64,000 nt of DNA from Galeopsis tetrahit (GCA_963675135.1 OY776129.1:73811348-73875347); one strand, 5' to 3'. Counted from the first letter of the stretch, positions 1 to 11,040 are shown. Numbers and translations are program-made. Notes: generated by a model not told the origin, from the sequence alone.

Positions 1-2203
1 TTCTTTCTTCACCAACATTCTTGCTAAAAAACACACCCGATTTTGTGTAGTTCACCGCCTGGCCAGAAACTATTTCGTACTCATTCAGAATCCTCCGCAG
101 CTTCCCACACTCTTCCCTCGTTGCACGACAGAAAAGGAGGCTATCGTCAGCAAATAATAAATGGGTAATTTCTGGGGCATGTCGGCTGATTTTATTCCCA
201 TGTAACTCTCTAGCAGCGTTCGCCTGGTTAAGGGCAGCCGATAGGCCTTCAGAACAAAGAATAAAAAGGTAGGGCGATAGAGGGTCGCCCTGGCGAAGAC
301 CCCTACCTGGGCTGATCGGCCCTACCAGTTCGTCGTTCACTTGGACCGAGTATTTAACCGTGGAGACACAGAGAAGCATCCATTTAACCCATTTATCACA
401 GAAACCCAGTTTCCTCAAAATAGTATCCAGGTACGACCAACTCACCCTGTCATAGGCCTTGCTTATGTCAATTTTGAGTGCCACATCGCCACGCCCACCT
501 GTTCGTCTATTCTTCATTGCGTGTAAAGTTTCGAAAGCAATGAGAATGTTATCCTGGATTAGACGACCCGAAACGAAGGCTGACTGGGCCTTGTCAATAA
601 GGTTTGGCAGGACTTCCTTCAATCTATTACACAGCACTTTCGACAGGATTTTATAGAGAACATTGCAAAGGGATATAGGGCGCATGTCACGTACCGATTG
701 TGGCGACTCCACCTTAGGAATGAGAGTGATATTAGTGGCATTTAATCCGGTGGGGAAAGCCTCCGCTTGAAGCCACTCGTTAGCTGCTGTGAAAATGTCC
801 GGTCCAAGAATGTCCCAATTATGTCGGAAGAATGACGGGTTAAATCCGTCGGGTCCAGGCGCTGAATCTCCATTCATCTGTTTGAGGGCTCTATCAAAAT
901 CTTCTTGTGTAAAATCCCGAGTGAGTGTGTTATTCTCGGCCATAGTGATTACTGGAGATGTGGGGGCTAGGAATTCGGCAGTAGCATTACTACTAATATC
1001 CATCGGCGCCGTGAATAAGGTCGAAAAGTATTCCCGAATTACCTCACACAGGCCCTCTTGCTGCTCCACCCACATGCCTGCATCATTAGTCAGCCTGTCG
1101 ATTCGGTTGCGTTTCTTACGAGAGGAGGCCGATTGATGGAAAAATTTAGTGTTAAGGTCACCATCCTTAAGCCAATGCAGTTTAGCCCTTTGCCGCCAAT
1201 ACGTCTTCCTCTGTCTTAATAAACCTCCTAGTTTTTCCCTGGACTCTTGATATTCCAGCCTGCCTTCAACACTAAGGTTTCCTTGTAACCTCTGAATTCT
1301 GGATTCCAGAGCTTTAATCTGGGCTCTAAACTTCGCGTCAGCTCTATGGCCCCATGACGTGAGAGTATCACTCGTCGCCGCTAGCCTCTGGTTAATATTA
1401 AGATCCTGGAACCCGTCCCAGCATTTGCGCACCACCGTTTTTAAGTCGGGCTCCTCTAACCATCTGTTTTCAAAGCGGAAACCTCTGCGTTGCACTCTCC
1501 CTGCCGAAGGAGAAGTATCCAGAAAAATAGGGTTGTGATCTGAGACGGGTGCCACCAAATTTAGAAGTTCCGCATTAGGAAAACGTTCGTGCCAATGTGG
1601 GTTCCCCATTGCTCTGTCCAATCTCTCTTCGACAAGCGAGTCCGGGTTTCTTCCTCTGCTCCATGTGAATTGGTAGCCAAGGAGACGAACATCGGTCAGA
1701 GAACAATCTGCCACAGCATTCCGAAACCCCTGAAATAAATAGTTGGGGTGTGCCGCTCGACCCCTCTTCTCCTCCGGGCTCAATAAGTCATTGAAGTCGC
1801 CAATACAAATCCACGGTGCAGAGTTGATATTGGATAGAGTGCGAAGTAAGTCCCACGACAGATGTCGGCGATTTCTTTCAGGGAAGCCATAAAAACCTGT
1901 TAGCCGCCATTCACCCTCCCTATCGTTAACCACAACATTAATATGATTCGAGGAGTAATTCAAAATCGTGCATTGAGCATTGTTATTCCACAAAAGAGCC
2001 AAACCGCCACTGCGGCCTACACAATCAACAGTAAAACAAGAGTCGTAATTGAGTTTGACACGTAACATTTCTAGTCTAACTCCAAAAGCATGAGTTTCTG
2101 AGATAAAAGTGATATCAGGTCTCCGAGCTTCAACAAGCTCACACAGGGCCGGAACTGTATTCGGTTGACCCAAGCCTCTACAGTTCCAACTGAGGATCTT
2201 CAT
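1..2203 (-). CDS. LINE ORF2: AP endonuclease and reverse transcriptase (partial, open at edge)
   Basis: ORF2 makes the enzyme that nicks target DNA and copies the element RNA by target-primed reverse transcription. It starts at the ATG at 2203-2201 and stays open for 734 codons to the window edge. The N-terminus reads MKILSWNCRGLGQPN, the first motif of the exonuclease-endonuclease-phosphatase domain (about residues 1-225), followed by a GDFND motif and a late SDH motif. The reverse transcriptase follows from about residue 400: the ISKAYD motif near residue 579 (plus-strand 466-487) and the FADD catalytic motif near residue 684 (plus-strand 143-154) both keep their aspartates. RNase H or a C-terminal knuckle, if present, lies beyond the edge. 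The start overlaps the stop of ORF1 by four bases. No internal stop or frameshift was seen. Confidence 0.94.
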   Translation of the reverse strand, partial: MKILSWNCRGLGQPNTVPALCELVEARRPDITFISETHAFGVRLEMLRVKLNYDSCFTVDCVGRSGGLALLWNNNAQCTILNYSSNHINVVVNDREGEWRLTGFYGFPERNRRHLSWDLLRTLSNINSAPWICIGDFNDLLSPEEKRGRAAHPNYLFQGFRNAVADCSLTDVRLLGYQFTWSRGRNPDSLVEERLDRAMGNPHWHERFPNAELLNLVAPVSDHNPIFLDTSPSAGRVQRRGFRFENRWLEEPDLKTVVRKCWDGFQDLNINQRLAATSDTLTSWGHRADAKFRAQIKALESRIQRLQGNLSVEGRLEYQESREKLGGLLRQRKTYWRQRAKLHWLKDGDLNTKFFHQSASSRKKRNRIDRLTNDAGMWVEQQEGLCEVIREYFSTLFTAPMDISSNATAEFLAPTSPVITMAENNTLTRDFTQEDFDRALKQMNGDSAPGPDGFNPSFFRHNWDILGPDIFTAANEWLQAEAFPTGLNATNITLIPKVESPQSVRDMRPISLCNVLYKILSKVLCNRLKEVLPNLIDKAQSAFVSGRLIQDNILIAFETLHAMKNRRTGGRGDVALKIDISKAYDRVSWSYLDTILRKLGFCDKWVKWMLLCVSTVKYSVQVNDELVGPISPGRGLRQGDPLSPYLFILCSEGLSAALNQANAARELHGNKISRHAPEITHLLFADDSLLFCRATREECGKLRRILNEYEIVSGQAVNYTKSGVFFSKNVGEER

Positions 2204-3378
2204 GAGTCCCGGCTGGCCTCCGAGCCGGGACCAGCCGCTAAAAAATGGTGGTGTTCCTGTCCAGAAGCAAGCATACTTGATTCCCCATGCAGAATCCCAC
2301 GTCTCTTCCGTTTCTTAATTTCCCCTAATGAGTTCTCCTCCATCAGCTCCTCCTCATTAAATTCCGACATGTTATACATCGGGTTTAAAATGCTATTATT
2401 ATGGAAATCGGTTTCAGTAACCCCCGAGTGCGTAACTGTCAGTGCGGAATGATTGCGGTAACGGTCATTACCCTCATTACTGCCTTGATCGCCGCCTGGA
2501 AAGGGGTTCGCATTTAAGTCGCTCCCCCCAAAATCAGTGTGTGCATTAAATGCACCCCCTCCGCCGGCACTGGCTTCCCCGTCTGAGGTGGTGGTTTGGC
2601 GTAGCCATTTGTCCCCTGCTAGTTCCGGGCGGCGTCTGTTAGGTGCTACAATCTCCTTCCCCCATTTGAGAATCTTTTCATCCGGCGGTGCATCGAAATG
2701 GTCCGTACAGTAATTGAGCGTGTGGTCCAGTTTTCCACAGAAGAAGCAAAACATCTGGAGCCTCTCGTATTGGAAAGAGACCTCGGATGAAGCTCCACTA
2801 GCCAGTCGAAGGTTTTTAGAGATCTTCAGGGGTTCAGCAACGTTGATCTCTACTCGGATTCTCATGTATTTCCGCCATACCGCAGCGTTGTTCGAGCTAT
2901 CATAGGTCAGGAAGCGTCCAATGGAGTTCCCTATGAGGCGTCCCACCCCCTCAGTGAACCATCCTACAGGAACATCATGGACTTGTATCCAAAACGGCAC
3001 GGCCACCAAAGGAACTTGGTGTGGTACCTCTCCCAGTTGTAGTCTATGGATGAGCAATATGTGGACCCCCACCATCCACGGGCCTCCTTCCATGACTCTC
3101 TGTAGATCCATCAAGTGATTGAATTGGATCAGGAAGCGACCCTCTCCAATGTTCGAAATCGCCATTCCACGAGCCGGTCGCCACATCCCCGCAATTCTAC
3201 TTCTTGCAAGGTTGAAAGAAAGGCTTGTTTCGGTTAGGAATTTGCCAACTAGGTAGAGTGGAGGCGCTCCCCCGGGGGCTGCAATGTCCTCTGCTCCGAC
3301 TAGCAAGTCGTCACTGTTGTTCGTGCCAATGTTTAGATTTTCCATTGTGGTGCATTCGGGCTCCGCCAATCGCACCAT
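2200..3378 (-). CDS. LINE ORF1: DUF4283 / CCHC zinc-knuckle nucleic-acid-binding protein
   Basis: This 392-residue protein is the usual ORF1 of plant L1-type LINEs, thought to coat the element RNA. Residues about 40-190 match the DUF4283 pattern (GKFLTETSLSFNLARSRIA, then WMVGVHILLIHRL and PFWIQVHDVPVGW). Near residues 210-223 there is a complete zinc knuckle, CFFCGKLDHTLNYC (C-x2-C-x4-H-x4-C). The C-terminal third is low-complexity and glycine/asparagine-rich and ends in a basic KKRKRR patch. The final TGA lies inside ATGA, where the ATG starts ORF2, so the two frames overlap in the arrangement expected for stop-restart translation. The call rests on domain recognition plus the downstream polymerase. 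Confidence 0.92.
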   Translation of the reverse strand: MVRLAEPECTTMENLNIGTNNSDDLLVGAEDIAAPGGAPPLYLVGKFLTETSLSFNLARSRIAGMWRPARGMAISNIGEGRFLIQFNHLMDLQRVMEGGPWMVGVHILLIHRLQLGEVPHQVPLVAVPFWIQVHDVPVGWFTEGVGRLIGNSIGRFLTYDSSNNAAVWRKYMRIRVEINVAEPLKISKNLRLASGASSEVSFQYERLQMFCFFCGKLDHTLNYCTDHFDAPPDEKILKWGKEIVAPNRRRPELAGDKWLRQTTTSDGEASAGGGGAFNAHTDFGGSDLNANPFPGGDQGSNEGNDRYRNHSALTVTHSGVTETDFHNNSILNPMYNMSEFNEEELMEENSLGEIKKRKRRGILHGESSMLASGQEHHHFLAAGPGSEASRDS

Positions 3379-3889
3379 TTAATAAACCTTCAAGGTACCA
3401 AGAATCCCACGGAATTTTCCGGATCGAATCAAGAAAATCAATCACCGTAAAACGAGATCGGTAAAATCAGATCGAAAAGATAGTGCCAGGATCTTGGAAT
3501 CAGAAGAGCAAATCAGAAAAACCTTGATTCAAAAAAACATCGGCTCTCGACGGGGAGAGAAAAAAAAAAAACCCCAGTTGAGCGTCTATGATAAAAAAAT
3601 AAATCAAATACTCAAATCTAGTTGAGCAAGACCCGTATAAATGAACATGCTTATCTATAAAAAAAAAATGGAAGCTACAAAACTTTATTATGGGTATAAG
3701 AAATACTCAAACTCAAGCAGATACAAACATATATAGAAACATCAATGAATTGAGAATGTTGAGTTAAAGATTAAATTAAATATATTGAACATTAAAATTA
3801 AAATGTAACTATACACTCAATTGCATATAAGAATTCGTTCATCGATTCAATCAGTACTTTTGATGGATCGATATTGAATTCAATTCAAA

Positions 3890-4345
3890 AGTGACATTGT
3901 TTTAAGAAAAGAAAAAAGTGAAATCAGTGATAATATTTTATAGAAAAGTGATAGTCACTTTTAAAAGACAAAATTATCACTTTTAATTAACTTTTTATCT
4001 TTTTCTGAAAAGTGAAACTATTTTAAGAAAAGAAAAAAAGTGACAACAACTTTTAATAGAAACTGTGACAACTTTTTTTTTTTTTTTTTTTTGAGTAAAA
4101 GTGATGTTTTATAGAAATGTAACAATCACTTTTAACTGAAAATATTATCACTTTTTAAATAATTTATTATCTTTTTTAAAAAGTAACATTTTTTTATATG
4201 TGAAAAATGATAATCGCTTTTAATAGAGTGTTAATATTTTTTTAAAAAGTATATATTATCACTCTTAAAGTGATGGTCACTTTTATCAGAAATAGTAATA
4301 ATGTTTTATAAAAAAGTAACAATCACTTTTGTTGAAAAAAAAATG
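3890..4345. repeat. Degenerate array of AAAGTGAT / ATCACTTTT half-sites
   Basis: About 450 bases hold many imperfect copies of AAAAGTGA and its complement TCACTTTT in both orientations, spaced 20-50 bases apart in AT-rich DNA, with a T-tract at about 4073-4092. The same half-sites recur at 13140-13210. It looks like remnants of a palindromic MITE or nested MITE ends. No clean terminal repeat or target duplication could be fixed. No coding potential. Confidence 0.45.
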
Positions 4346-4927
4346 TGCCCAATTTAATTTTTTGTTCCTCCCTCGATGGTACGTTATAATTAATTAGAAA
4401 GAAAAAAAATCAAATTAGATTATTGGGCTGGTGATTATATTTTGATTTGCTTTACAATTTATCTAACAATATTCGTTTGCACAAGAATTTGTTTCATTAT
4501 ATAATTATAGGCAAGTTCGTGTGCACATAAGTTACAGTGTTACACGCAGTACAAATATTACTCATGATTGTGTGGAGTTGATATATTTCTTTTTCTTATG
4601 AATGAGTTGATTTGATTTCCAAGCGGAGCGATGGATGAGTATTGGCCATAGTTATTTGCACCTCCGGATTCTATGCGTTCACCACTCCACTCTTTTATTA
4701 TTAGAACACATTACATCCCCTTTCAAAGCTAGAGCGTCTATAAAAAAAAATATCTTAGTGATAATCGTGTTTTTGAAAGAAAAAAAACTGACAAATATCA
4801 CACCCTCAAAATTTGACCATTTTGGTTTAAAATGGTAGGAATCCGTACTAATATACATATGTAAATTTTCTATTTCTTTATTCTACCGGAGTACCAGATT
4901 AATATTTTAACACGTTTGAATAATGTT

Positions 4928-5475
4928 CAGCGACGGACCTACATAATATCCAGCGGGCTCCCCACTAATTTTGTAAATTTGTTAGGGGTATTTTGGTAAT
5001 TTCATACACATTAAAATTAATAATTTGTTCTATAATTATTTGCACACTTCTGATATAAAAATAATCTAAAAAATTAATATATATCCGAACATCATTTTAT
5101 TTTAAAATCGTCACTCATTTTGGGTCTACATTTTATCCTAAATTTCACTAAATCTATTTTACACCCTACTAAATCCTCCTTACACCTTATCAAAACACTC
5201 AAAATACGCTTTCTTATTTGACTCTACACCACTAAATTCAATTGTTTTTTAAAGTGAATCGGTTAAAATGTGCAAGTTATCACGAGATGGAGGAAGTATT
5301 AACTTGTACCAAAACATAGCAAAAGTCAACTTATCCGATCAATTTAATTTAATGAAATGTGGCGTATTGACAATTCTATAATATGAAATTTTGATGAAAA
5401 TAATGAATACATATTTTTTTTTATAGATAATAATGTCAATCGGGCCCCTATCGAAAATTTATGGTTCCGTCACTG
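4928..5475. mobile_element. Non-autonomous hAT-like element with perfect 8-bp TSD
   Basis: The left end reads CAGCGACGGACC and the right end, reverse-complemented, reads CAGTGACGGAACC, a common plant hAT-type terminus. The flanks carry a perfect 8-bp target-site duplication ATAATGTT at 4920-4927 and 5476-5483. The 548-bp interior has no transposase and contains a Stowaway-like element (5022-5296). The terminus type is established plant-transposon knowledge; the boundaries are read directly. Confidence 0.85.
5022..5296. mobile_element. Degraded Stowaway MITE nested in the hAT-like element
   Basis: The right end reads GATGGAGGAAG followed by TA. Its reverse complement (CTTCCTCCATCTCGTG, then AACTTGCACA) is the same Stowaway type as the intact copy at 59534-59826. 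The interior shares lines such as tttacacc and caccactaaattca with that copy. The left end is worn (ataattatttgcaca near 5035-5049), so its boundary is approximate. Confidence 0.6.
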
Positions 5476-6003
5476 ATAATGTTGGTGTGTATTTGCTCAT
5501 GTTATTAATTATTTATTTGTATAGTTAACAAAATATAAGAACAAACATGGGTTAACTAAAGTTGCTTCCCCAATTTTCCCCTGAGTTTCAAAAAAATGGA
5601 TTCTGGTACACTGTAAATTTTGAGTAATGGGCAAATAAGAGGGAGGGCAGTTCCGGTAATTTAGAGGGGATGAACTTATCCACAGGGTGAATTGAACGGT
5701 GAATTCATAAAATCCGAGGGTGCTAATAATTGTGAGCATAAGTATTAGGTGTTGATTTGGGCCCATACTTTTCAGAAGCCCAACAAACAAATTTAATAAC
5801 GGCCCAAATCTAGAATCTTTAATTCTTTGTATTGTTGCATTTGCTTAGAACACTTTGACATGTTTTGTTTAATTGATTAAACAGGATAGATTGTTTTATC
5901 CCAATTATTCCTATGTTTGGTTTACATGAATTAAACCCGTGATTAAAATAGGTCCGGAATTATTATCCTTCCTAATCATTTATTTGAGTGTTTATTAGTC
6001 TCA

Positions 6004-6065
6004 AAGGGTAGAAAAGTAAATTGTCACATTTATCAAGGGTAGAAAAGTAAATTGTCACATTTATC
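6004..6065. repeat. Tandem duplication, 31-bp unit x2
   Basis: The unit beginning AAGGGTAGAAAAGTAAATTG occupies 6004-6034 and is repeated without change at 6035-6065, which implies a recent slippage or duplication. Confidence 0.9.
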
Positions 6066-6206
6066 TCAATTTATCCTTGAATCCAAACATAAAACAAAAC
6101 TTATCCCTAAGAAATTTCAAAATTTAATCCATCAATCCAAACACAAATCTCAATTCAAAAAATAATGCAATCTCATCTAATCCTATCCTACCTTATCTAT
6201 CCCAAC

Positions 6207-6311
6207 CTGTAAACCAAACATGTCTGAATTAATAAAATTGGATGGGTAGGGTAGGGTAGGGCTGTAAACCAAACATGCCTGAATTAATAAAATTGGATGG
6301 GTAGGGTAGGG
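6207..6311. repeat. Tandem duplication, 55-bp unit, with GGGTA pentamers
   Basis: The unit beginning CTGTAAACCAAACATG occurs at 6207 and again at 6262, differing mainly by one T/C change, with both copies ending in GGGTAGGGTAGGG-like runs. The pentamer is not the plant telomere unit. Confidence 0.85.
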
Positions 6312-6900
6312 CAGAGGTGGGGTATATTAGAATTAGTACTCTAGTCTTTCCAACTCGAAGCATGAAAAGTGATCAAAATAAAATTCAATTTAATTTGTGA
6401 ATTGTGATAGTGACAAATGATAAATAAATTACTAAAAAAGAACCACACTCATAATAATGTAGTAGTATATAATAATCTGCAAGAGAGAAACAGTTCAGCA
6501 CACAAAATTGGAAATCATGTTCATGTGACGAGGAGTGTCCTATATACAGTCTTTGGTGGTTAGAAAGAATATAGTGAAATTAAATAATCGGGCAACTTGG
6601 CTTTTATTAATTGCGACCATATTATACAGGATAATTTCAATTAAATTAACAAGGCCAGATATTGGCAGACCAAGAAAGCTAGTTAGTCGAAATGGATAAA
6701 ATTGTTTAATCATATTATTTTATTTCGATTAAAAAAAACTCTATCGGTACATTGAAATACTAAATTAAATTATTTTAGTTCCTTAATTTCTTCTGATAAG
6801 CTAGCATTCACATTTCTTTTCAACTTTTCATAATAATTTAAAATTTTATACCTAAAAATATGGACCATTTTCGTATATCAATAAAACGATTGCATGTTAC

Positions 6901-6932
<32 letters not shown>

Positions 6933-7175
6933 TAATAATGAAGAATAAAAATGGAATATAATAAAAAATTATTACCTTTCAATTTCGAATTGAGATGGGT
7001 ATATAATGTAATTCAAAAAAAAATTCGAATTGAAATATGGTGACTTTATTCAATGGGATTAATTTAATAAAATATAAGGGAGCGAGTAATCCTTACTTTG
7101 TAAAATCTATATTATGCATATTGTCTATTTCTCTTAAATGCCCATATCCATATATCATATAGTATGTTTTTTTAA

Positions 7176-7425
7176 GGATTGGTCTGTTATGGATTCGAGT
7201 GCATGTTGTGCACCCTAGTCCATGTTGCACTTTTCAGTTTTACTGACTTACACTTTTTGGTAAATGGTGTTGCACTTTTCAATTATTAAACTGTATAGTA
7301 ATATTTTTAGTCATAGTGACTTACACTTTTTAGTAATATTGTGTTGTACTTTTCAGTTTAATAACATACACTTTTATTTAGATTAGGGTGCACAACATGC
7401 ACTCGAGTGCATACTAGACTTTACT
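7176..7425 (+). mobile_element. MITE 'GTGCAC family', copy 1
   Basis: One of three copies of a roughly 250-bp MITE (others at 26231-34371, interrupted and inverted, and 36070-36316). Both ends carry CTCGAGTGCATG next to TTGTGCACCCTAGT, which are themselves near-palindromic. The interior is made of alternating TTGCACTTTTCAGTTT and GACTTACACTTTTT blocks. The 9-bp flanks TTTTTTTAA and TTTTTTTTT match at 7 of 9, consistent with the exact 9-bp duplications of the other copies. No coding capacity. The 9-bp duplication points to Mutator-type mobilisation. Confidence 0.85.
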
Positions 7426-8508
7426 TTTTTTTTTTCGAAACTAGATGTGACTTGTGAGACAATTTTAAATTAAGTCTGTTTTCATGAATTTACATATTTA
7501 CTTTTTACTCCTTAATTTTTGAGTTGGTCTCTGAGTAGTTGGGCATGAAGTGTAATTAATGTGCAAGTGTGCAACTGAAGCAAACTATCACATTTTAGTA
7601 AGCAGTTAATATTTTTTAAATTAAATTAAACAACTAACACGTTACACGAACAAATTAAAATAATATTTTTAGTAGATAATTAATACTAAAAAATAATACA
7701 ACTAATACCTATTAAAAAATACATATGCAAAATTGTGTCTTAATCTTTATCTCATACAATCATACTATATATATTTGAACTTCACCAATCCAACTCTGAT
7801 TTTAGAATTGATATACAATAAAAAAGCATATTTCAAGCTTAGTAGTTCGATTGGCCAACCATGCATGCTTGTTTTCAAAGCAAATTATATTCATAAATAG
7901 GGCAAATAAAATCCAGCTAATAACGATCGATTTTTTGCAAGGATTTATTCTTTGCCCCTTTGATCAAAGATCGCCTACAAGCTTTATTTGAAGAAAAGTA
8001 AAATAAAGTGTTTGAGATCGAGGCACGAATGTATAACAAGTTTGGAATGTTAATATCTAAATTCTAAAAGAAGCGTAATCACCATAAAAGCGCTTACATT
8101 CATTATTCCATGCAACAAGCGTGCTTCAATTGTTACATCCACTCATTTTTTTGGGTCCACCCTTTATTTTTCTCCTTAATTACAACTCATCTTTATAATA
8201 AATGAACTCCTTATACTCCGTATTTCTCATTATTAATTGCATGTGTGGGGATGTTTTTCGAATAACTTATTCCAATAAAAATAAGAATAAATTATTACTC
8301 TCCTATCTAGGGATGGCAATGGGGCAGAGCAGATAGTTAAATATCCAAATCTGTCCTGCGTTCATAAGTATCCGCCCTGCCCTGCGACCTGCTGCGGGGC
8401 AACATTTCGTGCCCTGCCCTGCCCTGTGCAAGTCATTGCCCTGTCCTGCTCCATGCACTCCAAAAGTCCAAGTAAAACATGGAGATTAAATTAAATTAAA
8501 CAATAAAA

Positions 8509-10623
8509 TCTATATATATATATAAACAGCATAGTCCACTTTTAGCAATTTCCCGCCCATTTTATTGTTCTATTTCTGGAAAAATGTTTTTTTTATTCTA
8601 TTGGGCCTTATCTTTTTTTTTTTTTTTTGTCTGCCTATTTAAATACCTAGCCCTAGCCCATATGTAGTAGTAGTTTGAATTCGATTTTTTTCATTTTGAT
8701 TTTAAATTAGCACAAGTAATTAGAGTTGAACAAATAAAAGGAAAATTACTTTTATTGTAAATTTATGGATTTCTATAATACAAGTGCTCTATATTAAAAA
8801 TCTTTTTTATTCATTTGTCTCGCAATTTTAATAATTTTTCAATTCTCTTATTAAAAAAAATGCATCTCGCTCAAGTCTATGCAATTTAAATATTATACCT
8901 ACCAAATAGTTATCATTTGCTATAAACCCTAAAAAAATCACAAATTAAATTTACAATACAATTCATTGAGTGTAGATAAACTATACTCTCCATTAATACA
9001 ATGCAGATTTATAACATAAATGTTTTGAAATTTCTGGTATAAGTAGTAATTTGTAGATAAAGTCAAATTAATTTTTGTGTATAATTTATTAATAGTAGAA
9101 TAATAATTTATCTTTATCTATATATCTATATCTATATATATAAACATAATAGACATTTTCCCGTCGAAATCACTTGCTATTTTCAGAAATATAATAAAAT
9201 ATTCAATTAGTGTATAGTTTATTGATTGATTTATTTTTTGCATATTTTCTACACAGATTTAAAGTTTCTGAAATTTTACTGTCCTCTACTCGATGTCCGA
9301 GACCGTAATTATAATATCAGTGGTAATTTCAAAAAACAAAATTGATGCAAGACCTTTCACATTCTCTATGAATATTATAAAAGTTCTAATCCCACCCACA
9401 ATAGCTCTCCGCATTAATTAATTTTTAAGCAAGTTACTAATTTAACCATTTATTCTCTTTCTAATTTGCAGATAAATTTATACATGCGGTCAATCTTCAT
9501 CTTCAGGTTAGTAATTAATTCGATCAATTTTCATCTTCATTGTTTTTTTTTTTTTTTTTTTTTAAGTCAGTTTTTTTCTTTTTGGCGTTTAGAGGTTTCA
9601 GGGTCAATAGCCTCCTTTGATCAGAAAATTAAAGACAAAGATTTACTAGTTAGAAACTTAGTCATGTTTAACTCAAAAAATCATACCTCACACAAGGAGT
9701 GAATTTATAAAGACAACATCGACAGAGCCATCTTAGTTGTATCAATCGATCCACCATAAAATATTTCAAATCTTGATGCCTCTTCATATTCTGTGATCCT
9801 GTTTTGCATATTATTTTAAATTTTCATTTGTCAATATAATGTATGGACCGAGATATATATGTTAAAAGTGATGATAATATATTTTTTTTTTCATTTTTTG
9901 AACATTAATTTTCCAATGTTCTTAGCTAGAAAATAATCAGTTAGGCTGATTTTATATTGGACAGATCATTAGACATATTATTTTGATGAAATTCATAAGA
10001 AATTTATTATCAAGTTTTATATGATTACTCATTAAACATATTGACAAATCTTATTAGTAAGTATGATTTGTAAATCTAAATTATTACTCTAGGATTATAA
10101 TCTAAAACTATTGCTAATTAGTTCTGACATGAAATAAAATTTATATGATTGTTAAAACAAATTTACAATTCGTATAACACCCGTACACATCAATAAACAA
10201 AAGTTAAAGAAAGGGTATAACACCCATACACATCAATAAACAAAAGTTAAAGAAAGGGATAAAATACATCATTTGAATGCTTAATTTTCCGATAACAATC
10301 AGTTTATTTCTTTATAGTGAATTTTGATTTGATTGATTTTGATTTAAATTTGATTTTCTACTAAACTTGGAGATGCAATTCATAATGTGGATAGTAAAAT
10401 ATATTTTTGTATGGTATGCACATTATAATATCAAATTCAAAAAAATAGCACTCTTATATTTAATAGATAAAAGTAATTCACAATCGGATTTAAATATTTG
10501 TATTTCTACTATACTTTAAAAATAATTATTTTTAAGATATTTAACAAAAAATACTTTATTAATGAATTAATTATCAACCGAGCAATATATACTTCACCGT
10601 GCATCGCACGGGTACAATACTAG
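8509..10623 (+). mobile_element. Helitron, non-autonomous, nested in the hAT-like element
   Basis: The 3' end has the Helitron signature: a 6-bp GC-rich hairpin CCGTGC-atc-GCACGG at 10597-10611, eight bases, then CTAG at 10620-10623 followed by T. Two candidate 5' ends start TC after an A: 8509 (TCTATATATATATATAAACA) and 9131 (TCTATATATATAAACATAAT). The shorter, 9131-10623, may be a second insertion or the true element. No Rep/helicase frame is visible. Helitrons make no target duplication, so host A/T dinucleotides are the only boundary support. Confidence 0.65.
10173..10259. repeat. Tandem duplication, 43-44 bp unit x2
   Basis: Units beginning TATAACACCCGTACACATC (10173-10216) and TATAACACCCATACACATC (10217-10259) differ by one substitution and one A. 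They lie inside the Helitron. Confidence 0.9.
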
Positions 10624-11040
10624 TAAATATTAAAAATCCACGACTAAATTAAACATTAGAAATTCACTAAATCATATCCAAAATACTTAACAACAAACAA
10701 ATGTGTTTTGTGAAATTGTGATTTGAAGACAGTGAGAGAGTGAGCGGCAGGATGGGTAAGTTAAATTAGGGTTAGTGGAATAGTGGCCATAATTAAATAA
10801 TATATATATTAATATATTAATATATATATATATATTAATATAATATTTTTTTAATAATCAGGGCAGAGCAGGGCATGACAGATTTTTATAATACATGGAT
10901 CCATGCTTGCCCCGCCCTGCGTGCGGGGCGGGGCAGATTTGCCCTGTTTTAAGGATGGGGTAGGGCAGAGCGGATCTAAACCTCTCAGAGCAGGGCGGGT
11001 CGACCTCGGGGCAGATCATTTTGCTATCCCTACCCCCATC

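Larger units (their letters stand above)
1..3570 (-). mobile_element. L1-type LINE retrotransposon, 5' part, runs off the left edge
   Basis: A non-LTR retrotransposon lies on the minus strand with its 5' end near 3550-3590 and its 3' end outside the window. It has two open frames: ORF1 (nucleic-acid-binding, 2200-3378) and ORF2 (endonuclease plus reverse transcriptase, 1-2203). I checked every codon of the visible ORF2 and found no stop, so this copy looks young and possibly functional as far as it can be seen. About 190 bases upstream of ORF1 act as a 5' leader. The exact 5' boundary is uncertain because LINE 5' ends have no repeat, and the matching target-site duplication and poly(A) tail lie outside the window. 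Confidence 0.93.
5911..6320. repeat. Putative inverted-repeat element ending in TGTTTGGTTTACA
   Basis: TATGTTTGGTTTACATGAA near 5911 is mirrored by TGTAAACCAAACATG at 6208 and 6263, followed by GAATTAATAAAATTGGATGG. This suggests a small TIR element whose right terminus was duplicated in tandem. No target-site duplication was found, so the superfamily is unknown. Confidence 0.4.
5484..7166. other. AT-rich intergenic DNA
   Basis: Apart from the duplications and inverted-repeat remnant listed separately, I see no gene, RNA or open frame with recognisable content here. A TA-run lies near 6915-6931. Confidence 0.6.
8308..11032. mobile_element. Degraded hAT-like element (TAGGGATGGCAA ends)
   Basis: The left end TAGGGATGGCAATGGGGC and the reverse-complemented right end TAGGGATAGCAAAATG form an imperfect terminal repeat with the TAGGGAT start known from Ac-like hAT elements. 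GC-rich subterminal blocks with repeated GCCCTGC lie inside both ends (8375-8450 and 10861-11015). The 8-bp flanks are CTCCTATC (8300-8307) and CCCCCATC (11033-11040), 6 of 8 identical, as expected of an old 8-bp duplication. No transposase is present; most of the interior is a Helitron insertion. Confidence 0.65.

Noticed and set aside
1..2200. Plus-strand frames opposite the LINE
   Set aside because: They are antisense shadows of ORF2, which is continuously open on the minus strand.
6237..6311. Telomere-like GGGTAGGGTAGGG runs
   Set aside because: The unit is a pentamer and not the plant TTTAGGG heptamer; it is part of a local tandem duplication.
9466..9702. Plus-strand frame of 78 codons starting in the Helitron
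   Set aside because: It contains a long phenylalanine run from a T-tract and no recognisable domain.
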